Source: Quadrisphaera sp. (GTDB lineage Bacteria > Actinomycetota > Actinomycetes > Actinomycetales > Quadrisphaeraceae). From it: a stretch of 9,620 nt of DNA. The translations under genes were made by a program, and so were the position numbers. Of the stretch, positions 1 through 9,198 are shown in pieces (within the stretch, counting starts at the first letter, position 1; each line of letters starts with the position of its first letter). The notes beneath the pieces are model-generated. The model worked only from the letters and a program-made list of their open reading frames with translations, was not told the origin of the DNA and made no database searches. The DNA lies in assembly GCA_029258695.1 (NCBI GenBank), contig JARIBR010000134.1, forward strand, positions 1-9,620, in the 5' to 3' direction.

Positions 1-1528
<1,528 letters not shown>

Positions 1529-1532
<4 letters not shown>

Positions 1533-4165
1533 GCCCCGCCACGGGGGACCGGAGCGAGGAGGTGGCGTCCCCGACGTCCAACCCCGCGCACCGTCCCAGC
1601 CCTGGCCGGCCCCAGCCGGTGTCGACCTACCGGCTGCAGGTCCAGCGCGAGTTCGGCTTCGCCGACGCGGCCGCGGTGACAGGCCACCTCGACGCCCTCG
1701 GGGCCTCGCACGCGTACCTCTCGCCGATCCTCGCCGCCGTGCCCGGCTCGGCGCACGGGTACGACGTGGTCGACCACACCCACCTGAGCCCCGACGCCGG
1801 GGGCCGGCCGGCGTTCGAGGAGCTGGTGGCAGCGCTGCACGCCCGGTCCATGGGGGCCGTCGCGGACGTCGTGCCGAACCACATGGCCGTCCCCACGCCC
1901 GCGTCGCTGAACACCCCCTTGTGGTCGGTGCTGCGCGACGGCCCGGAGTCGCCGTTCGCGTCCTGGTTCGACGTGGACTGGACCGGCGAGGGCCACGCCC
2001 TGCTGATGCCCGTCCTGGGGTCCCGGATCGGGCAGGTCCTCGGCGACGGCGAGCTGTCCCTGGACCTGTCCGGCGACGAGCCGCTGCTGCGCTACTACGA
2101 CCACGTCTTCCCGGTCCGCCCCGGCACGCAGTCCCTCCCCCTCGCGGAGCTGGTGGACCGCCAGCACTACCGGCTGGCGCACTGGCGCGTGGCGGACGAG
2201 GAGCTGAACTACCGGCGCTTCTTCGACGTCGACACCCTCGCGGCGATCCGCGTGGAGGACCCGGAGGTCTTCGACGCCACGCACCAGGTGCTCCTCGACC
2301 TCATCGCCGACGGCTCGCTGGACGGCCTGCGCATCGACCACCCCGACGGGCTCGCCGACCCCCTGGGGTACGTGCGCCGCCTGCACGAGCGCACCGGTGG
2401 TGCCTGGGTGGTCGTCGAGAAGATCCTCGAGGGCTCCGAGACGCTGCCGGACGAGTGGCCCGTGGCCGGCACCACCGGCTACGACGCCCTCCTGCGCGTC
2501 GGCGGGCTGTTCGTCGACCCTGCCGGCGCCGGACCGCTGAGCGCGCTGCTCGCCGAGATCACCGGGGACTCGCGCGGTTTCGAGACCATCGTCGAGGAGG
2601 CCAAGCGTGAGGTCGTCGAGGGCGGGCTGTACGCGGAGGTCCACCGCCTCACCCAGCTGCTCGTGAGCATCTGCACCCGCGACGTGCGCCTGCGCGACCA
2701 CACCGAGCGGGGCCTGCGCGAGTGCGTCGTCGAGCTGCTCGTCGCCTTCGACCGCTACCGCGCCTACGTGGTCCCCGGCACCAGCCCCGACGCCACCGCG
2801 GTCGCGGCCGTCGAGGCCGCCGTGTCCCGCGCCCGTCCCCACGTCACGGAGGACCGCCACGACACGCTCGACGTGGTGCGCGACCTGGTCCTGGGGCGCG
2901 AGGCCGGCTCCGCGGGGCTCATCGACGAGCCCGAGCGCCGCGAGCTCGTCGTGCGCTTCCAGCAGACGTGCGGCCCGGTGATGGCCAAGGGCATCGAGGA
3001 CACCTCCTTCTACCGCTGGTTCCGCCTCACCTCCCTCAACGAGGTGGGCGGCGACCCGGACCGCGTGGGCATCTCCGCGGACGAGTTCCACGCCTACGCC
3101 GCCGCCCAGGTGCGCGACTGGCCGGTGGCGATGACCACCCTGTCCACGCACGACACCAAGCGCAGCGAGGACGTCCGCGCCCGCATCGGCGTCCTCTCGG
3201 AGATGCCCGTCGAGTGGGCCGAACGGGTGCGCTCGTGGCGCGAGGCCGCCTCGGCGCACCGCACGGCGCCCCTGGACGCCGCGACGGAGTACCTCGCCTG
3301 GCAGACCCTCGTCGGCACCTGGGGCACCACCTCCCCGGAGCCGGGCGCCCCGCGCGGTCCGATCGACGCCCAGCGGTTGCTCGAGTACCTCACCAAGGCC
3401 ACCCGCGAGGCCAAGCTCCACACGCAGTGGACCGACGTCGACGAGGAGTACGAGGGCGCCGTCGCCGCCTTCGTCACCGGCGTGCTCGGCGACGAGACGC
3501 TGCTCGCGGAGCTGGCGGCCTTCGACGAGCGGATCGCCAGCGCGGTGCGCACCGCCACGCTCGGCCAGAAGCTCGTGCAGCTCACCATGCCCGGCGTGCC
3601 CGACGTCTACCAGGGCACCGAGCTCGTGGACCTCTCGCTGGTGGACCCGGACAACCGGCGCGCGGTCGACTTCGACGTCCGCCGGGCCCGCCTGGCGCGC
3701 CTGGACTCCGGGGCCGGCCCGCAGGATCTCCACGACGAGAAGCTGCTCGTCACCTCGCGCGCCCTGCGGGTGCGCCGCGAGCGCCCCGAGGCGTTCGTCG
3801 GCGAGCGCTGCACCTACACCCCGCTGGCCACGTCGACGGGCAGCGCGCTCGCGTTCGCCCGCGGCACCGTCCGCGACGACGGCGACGGGTCCGACGCGGG
3901 CGCCGAGCACGACGTCGTCGTGGTGGCTGCGCGCCTGGAGATCGCCCGCGAGCGCCACGGCGGGTGGGGCCAGCACAGCGTGGTCCTGCCGGGCGGGGCG
4001 TGGCGCGACGTGCTCAGCGGGCGCGGCGTGCGCGGCGGCACCACGCCCCTGGCGGACCTCGTCGGTGACCTGCCGGTCGCGCTGCTGGTGCGCGTGGACG
4101 ACGGTGGGCGGGGTGCTGACGCATCGGACGACGCCGGGGACGCAGGCGAGGGGGCGGAGCGCTGA
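1529..4165 (+). CDS. treY: Maltooligosyl trehalose synthase (TreY, GH13)
   Basis: Rearranges the reducing-end alpha-1,4 bond of a maltodextrin to alpha-1,1, giving maltooligosyl trehalose, the substrate of TreZ. From GTG 1529 the product is 878 residues, longer than the roughly 700-800 usual. The family's N-terminal STYRLQ motif begins only at residue 32, after a Pro/Ser-rich leader. Motifs in order: LSPI...[10 protein letters not shown] (64-83), ADVVPNH (112-118), GLRIDHPDG with nucleophile Asp270, VVVEKIL with acid/base Glu297, the family-typical block starting [27 protein letters not shown] with Asp542, and [12 protein letters not shown] near the C-terminal third. The tail (about the last 25 residues) is Asp/Gly/Ala-rich and probably disordered. 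The start is chosen for its GAGGAG site and the four-base overlap with glgX; GTG 1562 or 1619 would remove the leader and cannot be excluded. The stop (4163-4165) shares one base with the def ATG. Function is certain; the exact start is moderately certain. Confidence 0.97.
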
Positions 4166-4764
4166 TGGCCGAGCAGCAGGGGCACCTGACCAGCAAGGAG
4201 GTGCGCAAGCAGGTGGGTCGGTTGCTGCGCTCCGGTCCTCGGGTGCTGCCGATCGTCCAGGCGGGGAACCCCGTCCTGCGCGAGGTGGCCACCCCCTACG
4301 ACGGGCAGCTGAGCGACGCGCTGCTCGCCGAGCTCGTCGAGGCGATGCGCCTGACGATGCTCGACGCGCCGGGCGTCGGGCTGGCCGCGCCGCAGATCGG
4401 CCTCGGGTTGGCGCTGGCGGTCGCGGCGGACGACGGCGAGGACGACGACCCGCGCGAGCGCACCCCGCTGCCCTTCCGCCTGCTCGTCAACCCCCGCTAC
4501 GAGGCGCTGGGCGAGGAGACCGAGTCCTTCTACGAGGGGTGTCTGTCCGTCGAGGGCTACCAGGCCGTCGTCGCGCGCCCGCGCAGCGTCCGGGCCACCT
4601 TCGAGGACGCCGCGGGGCGCACCGTGGTCGAGGAGCACACCGGGTGGCCGGCGCGGATCCTCGCCCACGAGACCGACCACCTGGGCGGGCGGCTGTACGT
4701 CGACCTCGCGGACATGCGCACCCTGGCCAGCAACGAGGCCCTCGCAGAGATGGACGAGCACTGA
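4165..4764 (+). CDS. def: Peptide deformylase (Def/PDF)
   Basis: Metalloenzyme that removes the formyl group from N-terminal formyl-methionine of nascent proteins. It has 199 residues, within the usual bacterial range. All three family motifs are present: GVGLAAPQIG (70-79), EGCLS (124-128) and HETDH (168-172). The metal ligands Cys126, His168 and His172 and catalytic Glu169 are intact, so it should be active. Motif 2 continues VEGY where the common form is VPG. A charged segment DDGEDDDPRER (89-99) sits between motifs 1 and 2. The basic N-terminus (residues 1-26) precedes the usual deformylase start (VLPIVQAGNPVLR). The ATG overlaps the treY stop by one base, with GGAG five bases upstream, and its own stop overlaps the treZ ATG in the same way, so it is embedded in the trehalose operon. 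Actinobacteria often carry several deformylases; I infer this is an accessory copy, but no other is visible here to compare. Confidence 0.96.
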   Translation: MAEQQGHLTSKEVRKQVGRLLRSGPRVLPIVQAGNPVLREVATPYDGQLSDALLAELVEAMRLTMLDAPGVGLAAPQIGLGLALAVAADDGEDDDPRERTPLPFRLLVNPRYEALGEETESFYEGCLSVEGYQAVVARPRSVRATFEDAAGRTVVEEHTGWPARILAHETDHLGGRLYVDLADMRTLASNEALAEMDEH

Positions 4765-6572
4765 TGCACACCTTCACCGTGTGGGCCCCGAACGCCTCCA
4801 GCGTCGACGTGGTGGTCACCGCCGACCCCGCGTCGGACGCTGCCGTGACGCACCACGCGATGACCGCGGGTGACGGCGGGTGGTGGCGCGCCGACGTGCC
4901 CGAGGCGGGCGCCGGCAGCGACTACGCCTTTTCCCTCGACGGCGGCGACCTGCTCCCGGACCCCCGCAGCGCGTGGCAGCCGCACGGGGTCGACGGGGCG
5001 TCGCGGGTGGTCCACGACGCCGACCTCCCGTTCACCCACGACTGGGCCGGCCGGGACGCGCGCGGCGCGGTGCTCTACGAGATGCACGTCGGCACCTTCA
5101 CCCCGGAGGGCACGTTCGACGCCGCGGTCGAGCACCTGGACCACCTGCGCGACCTCGGGGTGGGGATCGTCGAGGTCATGCCGGTCGCGGCCTTCCCCGG
5201 GCGCTGGGGCTGGGGCTACGACGGGGTGGACCTGTTCGCCGTCCACGACGCCTACGGCGGCCCGCACGCCTTCGCGCGGTTCGTCGACGCCGCCCACGAG
5301 CGCGGCCTCGGGGTGGCCCTCGACGTCGTCTACAACCACCTCGGTCCGGCGGGCAACTACCTCGCGGAGCTCGGCCCGTACTTCACCGACGCCCACGAGA
5401 CCCCCTGGGGCTCGGCGGTGAACCTCGACGGCGAGGGCTCCCCCGAGGTGCGCCGCTTCATCATCGACAACGCGCTGCGCTGGCTCACGCACTTCCGCCT
5501 CGACGCGCTGCGCCTGGACGCCGTGCACGCCCTCGTCGACGACTCCGAGGAGCACCTGCTGGCCCAGCTCTCCCGCGAGGTGGGCGAGCGCGCCGAGCAG
5601 ATCGGCCGCCCGCTGACCCTCATCGCGGAGTCCGACCTCAACGACCCCGCCACCGTCACCCCGCTGGGCCGCGAGACCGGCTCCGGGGCGCCGGCGCTGG
5701 GCATGGGCGCGCAGTGGGCCGACGACGTCCACCACGCCCTGCGCACCGTGATGACCGGGGAGACCCAGGGCTACTACGCCGACTTCGGGTCCCTCTCCAC
5801 CCTGGCGACGACGCTGGAGCAGGTGTTCTTCCACGCCGGCACGTTCTCGGCGTTCCGCGGCGAGGACTGGGGGGCTCCGGTCGACCGCTCGGGGCGCCAC
5901 GGTTACGACGGGCACGCGTTCGTCGCCTACGCCACCACGCACGACCAGACGGGGAACCGCGCCACCGGCGACCGCCTCTCCGCGCTGCTGGACGACGCGC
6001 AGCTCGCCTCGATGCAGGCGATCGTCCTCACCAGCGCCATGACGCCGATGTTGTTCATGGGCGAGGAGTGGGGCGCGAGGACGCCGTGGCGGTACTTCAC
6101 CGAGCACGAGCCGGAGCTGGGTCGCCTGGTCAGCGAGGGGCGCGCCCGCGAGTTCGCCAGCCACGGCTGGTCCGCCGACGAGGTCCCCGACCCGCAGGAC
6201 CCGGCCACCCGCGACGCCTCGGTGCTGGACTGGTCCGAGCCCGGCACCGACCGGGGTGCGCGGCTGTTCGCGTGGACCCGCCAGCTCATCGCGCTGCGCA
6301 CCGTCGAGCCGGACCTCGCCTCGGGGGACCTGTCCGCGGTGAGCGTCACGCACGCGGACGACGACGCGGCCGACCGCTGGGTCGTGGTGGCCCGGGGGGC
6401 GGCGCGGCTGGTGGTCAACCTGGCTGACGTCGAGCAGGCGGTGCCGGTGCCCGGCGCCTCTGCCGCCAGCACCGAGGTGCTGGCGGCGTGGGAGCACGCC
6501 GGCGTCGGCGACGACGCGGTGACCCTGCCGGCGCACGCGTGCGCGGTGCTGCGGGTGAGCCCCGCCCGCTGA
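4764..6572 (+). CDS. treZ: Maltooligosyl trehalose trehalohydrolase (TreZ, GH13)
   Basis: Cleaves the alpha-1,4 bond next to the terminal trehalose unit of maltooligosyl trehalose, releasing free trehalose, the last step of the TreY-TreZ route. The product is 602 residues, a normal length. An N-terminal beta-sandwich of the CBM48/E-set type (FTVWAPNASSVDV, residues 4-16, to about 85) precedes the barrel. The barrel starts with LYEMHVGTFTPEGTF (104-118) and GWGYDGVDLFAV (149-160), then ALDVVYNHLGP (185-195), LRLDAVHAL with nucleophile Asp252, LIAESDLND with acid/base Glu289, and TTHDQTGNRA with Asp394. MTPMLFMGEEWG (426-437) and a C-terminal beta domain follow. The ATG shares one base with the def stop. 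I see no strong Shine-Dalgarno sequence before it, only purine-poor GCAGAG/GACGAG, which suggests translation depends on ribosomes finishing def. It is the last gene of the operon, 72 bases from the convergent regulator gene. Confidence 0.97.
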   Translation: MHTFTVWAPNASSVDVVVTADPASDAAVTHHAMTAGDGGWWRADVPEAGAGSDYAFSLDGGDLLPDPRSAWQPHGVDGASRVVHDADLPFTHDWAGRDARGAVLYEMHVGTFTPEGTFDAAVEHLDHLRDLGVGIVEVMPVAAFPGRWGWGYDGVDLFAVHDAYGGPHAFARFVDAAHERGLGVALDVVYNHLGPAGNYLAELGPYFTDAHETPWGSAVNLDGEGSPEVRRFIIDNALRWLTHFRLDALRLDAVHALVDDSEEHLLAQLSREVGERAEQIGRPLTLIAESDLNDPATVTPLGRETGSGAPALGMGAQWADDVHHALRTVMTGETQGYYADFGSLSTLATTLEQVFFHAGTFSAFRGEDWGAPVDRSGRHGYDGHAFVAYATTHDQTGNRATGDRLSALLDDAQLASMQAIVLTSAMTPMLFMGEEWGARTPWRYFTEHEPELGRLVSEGRAREFASHGWSADEVPDPQDPATRDASVLDWSEPGTDRGARLFAWTRQLIALRTVEPDLASGDLSAVSVTHADDDAADRWVVVARGAARLVVNLADVEQAVPVPGASAASTEVLAAWEHAGVGDDAVTLPAHACAVLRVSPAR

Positions 6573-6595
6573 CGGCGCACCCGCGCGGCGCTCGC

Positions 6596-6641
6596 CCTCC
6601 GGTCGACCACCATCACCGGCTCTCGTCCCGTCGACCGGGGG
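6596..6641. terminator. Likely bidirectional terminator between convergent operons
   Basis: A 12-bp stem can form between CCTCCGGTCGAC (6596-6607) and GTCGACCGGGGG (6630-6641), with nine perfect inner pairs, one G-U pair at 6598/6639 and a 22-base loop. It sits between the treZ stop (6572) and the regulator stop (6645-6647, read on the minus strand), where both operons would need to end. There is no clear U-tract on either side, which is common in high-GC actinobacteria. The large loop and absent U-run leave the function uncertain. Confidence 0.55.
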
Positions 6642-6644
6642 CGG

Positions 6645-7268
6645 TCAGATCCAGCCGAGACGGCGGGCCTTGGCGCAGGCGTCGTGCCGGTTCGCAGCCC
6701 CGAGCTTCAGGGCGGCGCTGGAGAGGTAGTTGCGGACGGTGCCCGGGGACAGCGAGGCCCGCTGCGCGATCTCCGTGACCGGTGCGCCGTCGGCCGCCAG
6801 GTCGAGCACGTCGGCCTCTCGGGGGGTCAGCGGGCTGTCGCCAGCGCTGATGGCCTCGGCCGCCAGCTCCGGGTCGACGTAGCGGCCGCCCGCGTGCACC
6901 GTGCGGACGACGTGGGCGAGCGTGGCCGACGAGGTCGTCTTGGGCAGGAACCCGCGCACCCCCGCTGCCAGGGCCCGCTTGAGGTGCCCAGGGCGGCCGT
7001 GGCTGGTGACGATGACCGAGCTGCAGCCGGGCAGCGTGCCCCGCAGCCGCTCAGCGACCGTGATGCCGTCCATGCCGGGCATCTGCAGATCCAGGACCGC
7101 GACGTCGACGTGCTCGGTGACGCCGCGCGCCAGCGCCTCGGGACCCGAGGCCGCCTCGGCGACGACGTCGAGGTCGTCCTCGAGGTCGAGCATCTGCGCG
7201 AGCGCAGAGCGGATGAGGTTCTCGTCGTCGGCCAGCAGGACCCGGATCGGCGGCGTCGCCTCGCTCAT
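6645..7268 (-). CDS. NarL/FixJ-family response regulator (DesR-like)
   Basis: A DNA-binding transcription factor expected to be phosphorylated by the kinase encoded just upstream. It has 207 residues, standard for the family. The receiver domain (about 8-125) has the acidic pair Asp14/Asp15, phospho-acceptor Asp60 in VAVLDLQMPGMDG, conserved Thr88 and Lys110 in GFLPKTT. The LuxR-type helix-turn-helix lies at about 145-207: LTPREADVL (147-155), TEIAQRASLSPGTVRNYLSS (165-184), then a C-terminal tail ending in RRLGWI. The receiver-to-HTH layout and this ending resemble the DesR/LiaR group. The ATG (7266-7268) overlaps the kinase stop in an ATGA, with only a weak GGTGGG ahead, so translation is probably coupled. 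The likely target is the promoter of its own operon, an inference since that promoter is outside the window. Confidence 0.95.
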   Translation of the reverse strand: MSEATPPIRVLLADDENLIRSALAQMLDLEDDLDVVAEAASGPEALARGVTEHVDVAVLDLQMPGMDGITVAERLRGTLPGCSSVIVTSHGRPGHLKRALAAGVRGFLPKTTSSATLAHVVRTVHAGGRYVDPELAAEAISAGDSPLTPREADVLDLAADGAPVTEIAQRASLSPGTVRNYLSSAALKLGAANRHDACAKARRLGWI

Positions 7269-8443
7269 CCACCCACCGCCGCACGCGCTCCCAGGTCGGC
7301 CCGCAGCACGAAGCCGTCCCCGTCGCGGCCGACCGCGACGTCACCGCCGAGCGGCAGGAGCCGCTCCCGCAGCCCCACCAGCCCGCTGCCCCCGCTCGCC
7401 GCGGACAGCGGGTCGAGTCCGTCACGGCCTGGCTCGGGCACCACCCCGTCGTTGCGGACCTCCATCGCCGTACCGTCCCACGTCACGGTCACCCGGTCCG
7501 CGCGGGAGTGCCGCAGCACGTTGGTCACCGCCTCGCGCACCACCCACGCGGCCGGCTCCCGGCGCTCCTGCGGCACGTCGTCCACGTCGACCTCGACGAC
7601 CAGCTCGATGCCCGCCGAGCGGAGCAGCGACACGGCGCCGTCCAGCTCGGTGGCCAGGTCGCTGGCCCGGTAGCCCCGAGCCAGCTCCCGCGCCTCCTTC
7701 AGCGCCGCGTGGGCGACGCCTCGGACCTCGAGCATGCGCTGGCCCGCGCGCTCGTCGCCGCGCGCGGCCAGCGTGGCGGCGAGCTCGGACTGGACGGCGA
7801 TCGTCGCCAACCGGCGGCCGAGGACGTCGTGGACGTCGCGGGAGAACCGCAGCCGCTCCTGCGCCACGGCGAGGGCGGCCCGGGTGCCGCGCGCCCGGTC
7901 GAGCTGGCGGACGACGTCCTTGAGCCACAGCGAGACGCGGACCGTCACCAGGAGGAAGGTGCCCACCAGCACGCAGATCCCGACGAGCGACGGCTGGCCG
8001 GTGACGGCGGGGACCACGACGCAGGACAGCAGGACGACGACGGTCCACACGCGGGCCCGCAGCGCCGACAGCGACCACACCAGCGGGAACCACACCAGCA
8101 CGGCGGCACCGGCCTCGAGCGCGTCGGGCAGCACGAGGATTCCGGCCGTGGCCAGGGCTGAGCCGCCCAGCAGGGGCAGCAGCCGCGGCCACGGGGCCGG
8201 CCCGTGGGCCGGGTACAGCCGGAGGCCGGCCCGCAGGACGGTCGTCGCCGACAGCCCCAGCAGCACGGCCACGGTCAGCAGCAGGACCGCGACCCCCTGC
8301 TCCGGGCGCTCCTGTGCCAGCAGCCGCGCCAGGAACACCGCCTGGAGGAACCAGAAGGCGACGTACAGCGACTGGTCGGTGTAGAGCTCGACCCACTGGA
8401 CCTGCGTGCGCTGGCGGCGTGCGGCCCGGCCGCCTCGTCTCAT
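7265..8443 (-). CDS. DesK-type membrane sensor histidine kinase (HisKA_3)
   Basis: Autophosphorylates on His and passes the phosphate to the regulator gene that follows. It has 392 residues. A basic start (RRGGRAARRQR) leads to about six hydrophobic segments near 25-43, 50-70, 88-105, 110-127, 131-148 and 152-173, with only short loops and no large extracellular domain. A helical linker (174-200) leads to the HisKA_3 dimerisation domain, with phospho-acceptor His205 in SRDVHDVLG (201-209). The ATPase domain has the N box REAVTNVLRHS (303-313, Asn308), VRNDG (329-333) and the glycine-rich GGSGLVGLRERL (351-362). The small periplasmic exposure suggests that it senses the membrane, a ligand within it, or the neighbouring permease, as in intramembrane-sensing kinases. 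The ATG (8441-8443) overlaps the permease stop in an ATGA. The frame is open further upstream, but that part only shadows the permease gene. The stimulus is unknown. Confidence 0.94.
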   Translation of the reverse strand: MRRGGRAARRQRTQVQWVELYTDQSLYVAFWFLQAVFLARLLAQERPEQGVAVLLLTVAVLLGLSATTVLRAGLRLYPAHGPAPWPRLLPLLGGSALATAGILVLPDALEAGAAVLVWFPLVWSLSALRARVWTVVVLLSCVVVPAVTGQPSLVGICVLVGTFLLVTVRVSLWLKDVVRQLDRARGTRAALAVAQERLRFSRDVHDVLGRRLATIAVQSELAATLAARGDERAGQRMLEVRGVAHAALKEARELARGYRASDLATELDGAVSLLRSAGIELVVEVDVDDVPQERREPAAWVVREAVTNVLRHSRADRVTVTWDGTAMEVRNDGVVPEPGRDGLDPLSAASGGSGLVGLRERLLPLGGDVAVGRDGDGFVLRADLGARAAVGG

Positions 8444-9198
8444 GCCCGAGGTTCCCACCGCATCGAACGCTGCGCGAGCAGCAGGGCCACGGCCGTCCAG
8501 GCGACCAGCACGAGGAGGGGTTGCAGGGCCTGCGCCCAGGTGCCGTCCGCCCCACCGCCGAGCCAGGCGAGCTGGACCAGGACGTCGAGGGCCCCGCCCG
8601 GGGTGCGCCTCAGGACCTCGGCGGCGGGCTCGGGGACGACGGCGATGAACGCGCCGGCGGCGGCGAGGAGGAGCACCGGGGCGCTGGTCAGCTGGGCGGC
8701 CTCGGCGTTGCGGGTCCAGGACGCCGTCCACAGCGCGAACGCCACGAACATCACGCAGGCCAGCAGGACCACGAGCGCGTACAGCCCCAGGTCCGCCGGC
8801 CACGGCATCCCGAGGGCGACGGCGACCGGGACGATCACCGCCGCGATGATGACGGCCACCACCACCCCGGGCAGGGCCAGGGCGAGGACGAGCTCGGTGT
8901 CGGTGGTCTCACCGGTGCGCAGCCGCTTGAGGACGAGCTCGTCGCGACGGGTCACGACCACGGAGAGGAGGTTGTAGAACACGGGGAACAGGAAGGTGAG
9001 CAGCAGCGCGACCGAGATGGTGGACACCCCGGCGGCGGGCTCGTCCGCGGTGACGGTGAGCAGCGCCAGCGGCGCCAGGGGGAGCAGCACGGCGTAGGTG
9101 AGGGTCAGCCGGTTGCGGACCAGCAGCCTGGCGTTGGCCGCGGCCAGGCCGCCGACGCGTCGGGCGTCGGGGGCGGACGGTCGGGTGAGGGTGCTCAT
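8440..9198 (-). CDS. ABC-2 type transporter permease
   Basis: Membrane half of an ABC exporter, paired with the ATPase encoded just upstream. It has 252 residues with about six transmembrane segments near 31-50, 57-80, 103-130, 138-160, 167-188 and 224-242. The cytoplasmic stretch between the second and third helices, TRRDELVLKRLRTG (83-96), matches the RR(D/E)xxxLKRLR pattern of ABC-2 permeases. No signal peptide or large extracellular loop is seen, unlike LolC/MacB-type permeases. The ATG at 9198 is supported by GGAGG nine bases upstream and an ATGA overlap with the ATPase stop; the open frame beyond it lies over the ATPase gene and is not coding. Related exporters carry drugs, peptides or lipids, but the substrate cannot be told here. 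If it is the only permease it probably works as a homodimer. Confidence 0.93.
   Translation of the reverse strand: MSTLTRPSAPDARRVGGLAAANARLLVRNRLTLTYAVLLPLAPLALLTVTADEPAAGVSTISVALLLTFLFPVFYNLLSVVVTRRDELVLKRLRTGETTDTELVLALALPGVVVAVIIAAVIVPVAVALGMPWPADLGLYALVVLLACVMFVAFALWTASWTRNAEAAQLTSAPVLLLAAAGAFIAVVPEPAAEVLRRTPGGALDVLVQLAWLGGGADGTWAQALQPLLVLVAWTAVALLLAQRSMRWEPRA

Noticed and set aside
4065..4763. Upstream extension of the treZ frame across def
   Set aside because: Arg/Ala/Gly-rich, non-homologous-looking translation over the catalytic deformylase gene. TreZ begins naturally at ATG 4764 with its FTVWAPNA motif.
4557..6536. 659-residue open frame on the minus strand opposite def and treZ
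   Set aside because: Same artefact: long but low-complexity (Arg/Gly/Val/His-rich), spans two real genes, and has no motif.
6684..7673. Plus-strand open frames opposite the response regulator and kinase (329-340 residues)
   Set aside because: Antisense shadows of genes with complete receiver, HTH and kinase motifs; the compositions are skewed and no domain is seen.
8444..8803. N-terminal extension of the histidine kinase frame (open to 8803)
   Set aside because: It lies wholly over the permease gene and its translation is Arg/Gly-rich with no motif. The ATG at 8443 with the ATGA overlap fits the operon pattern.
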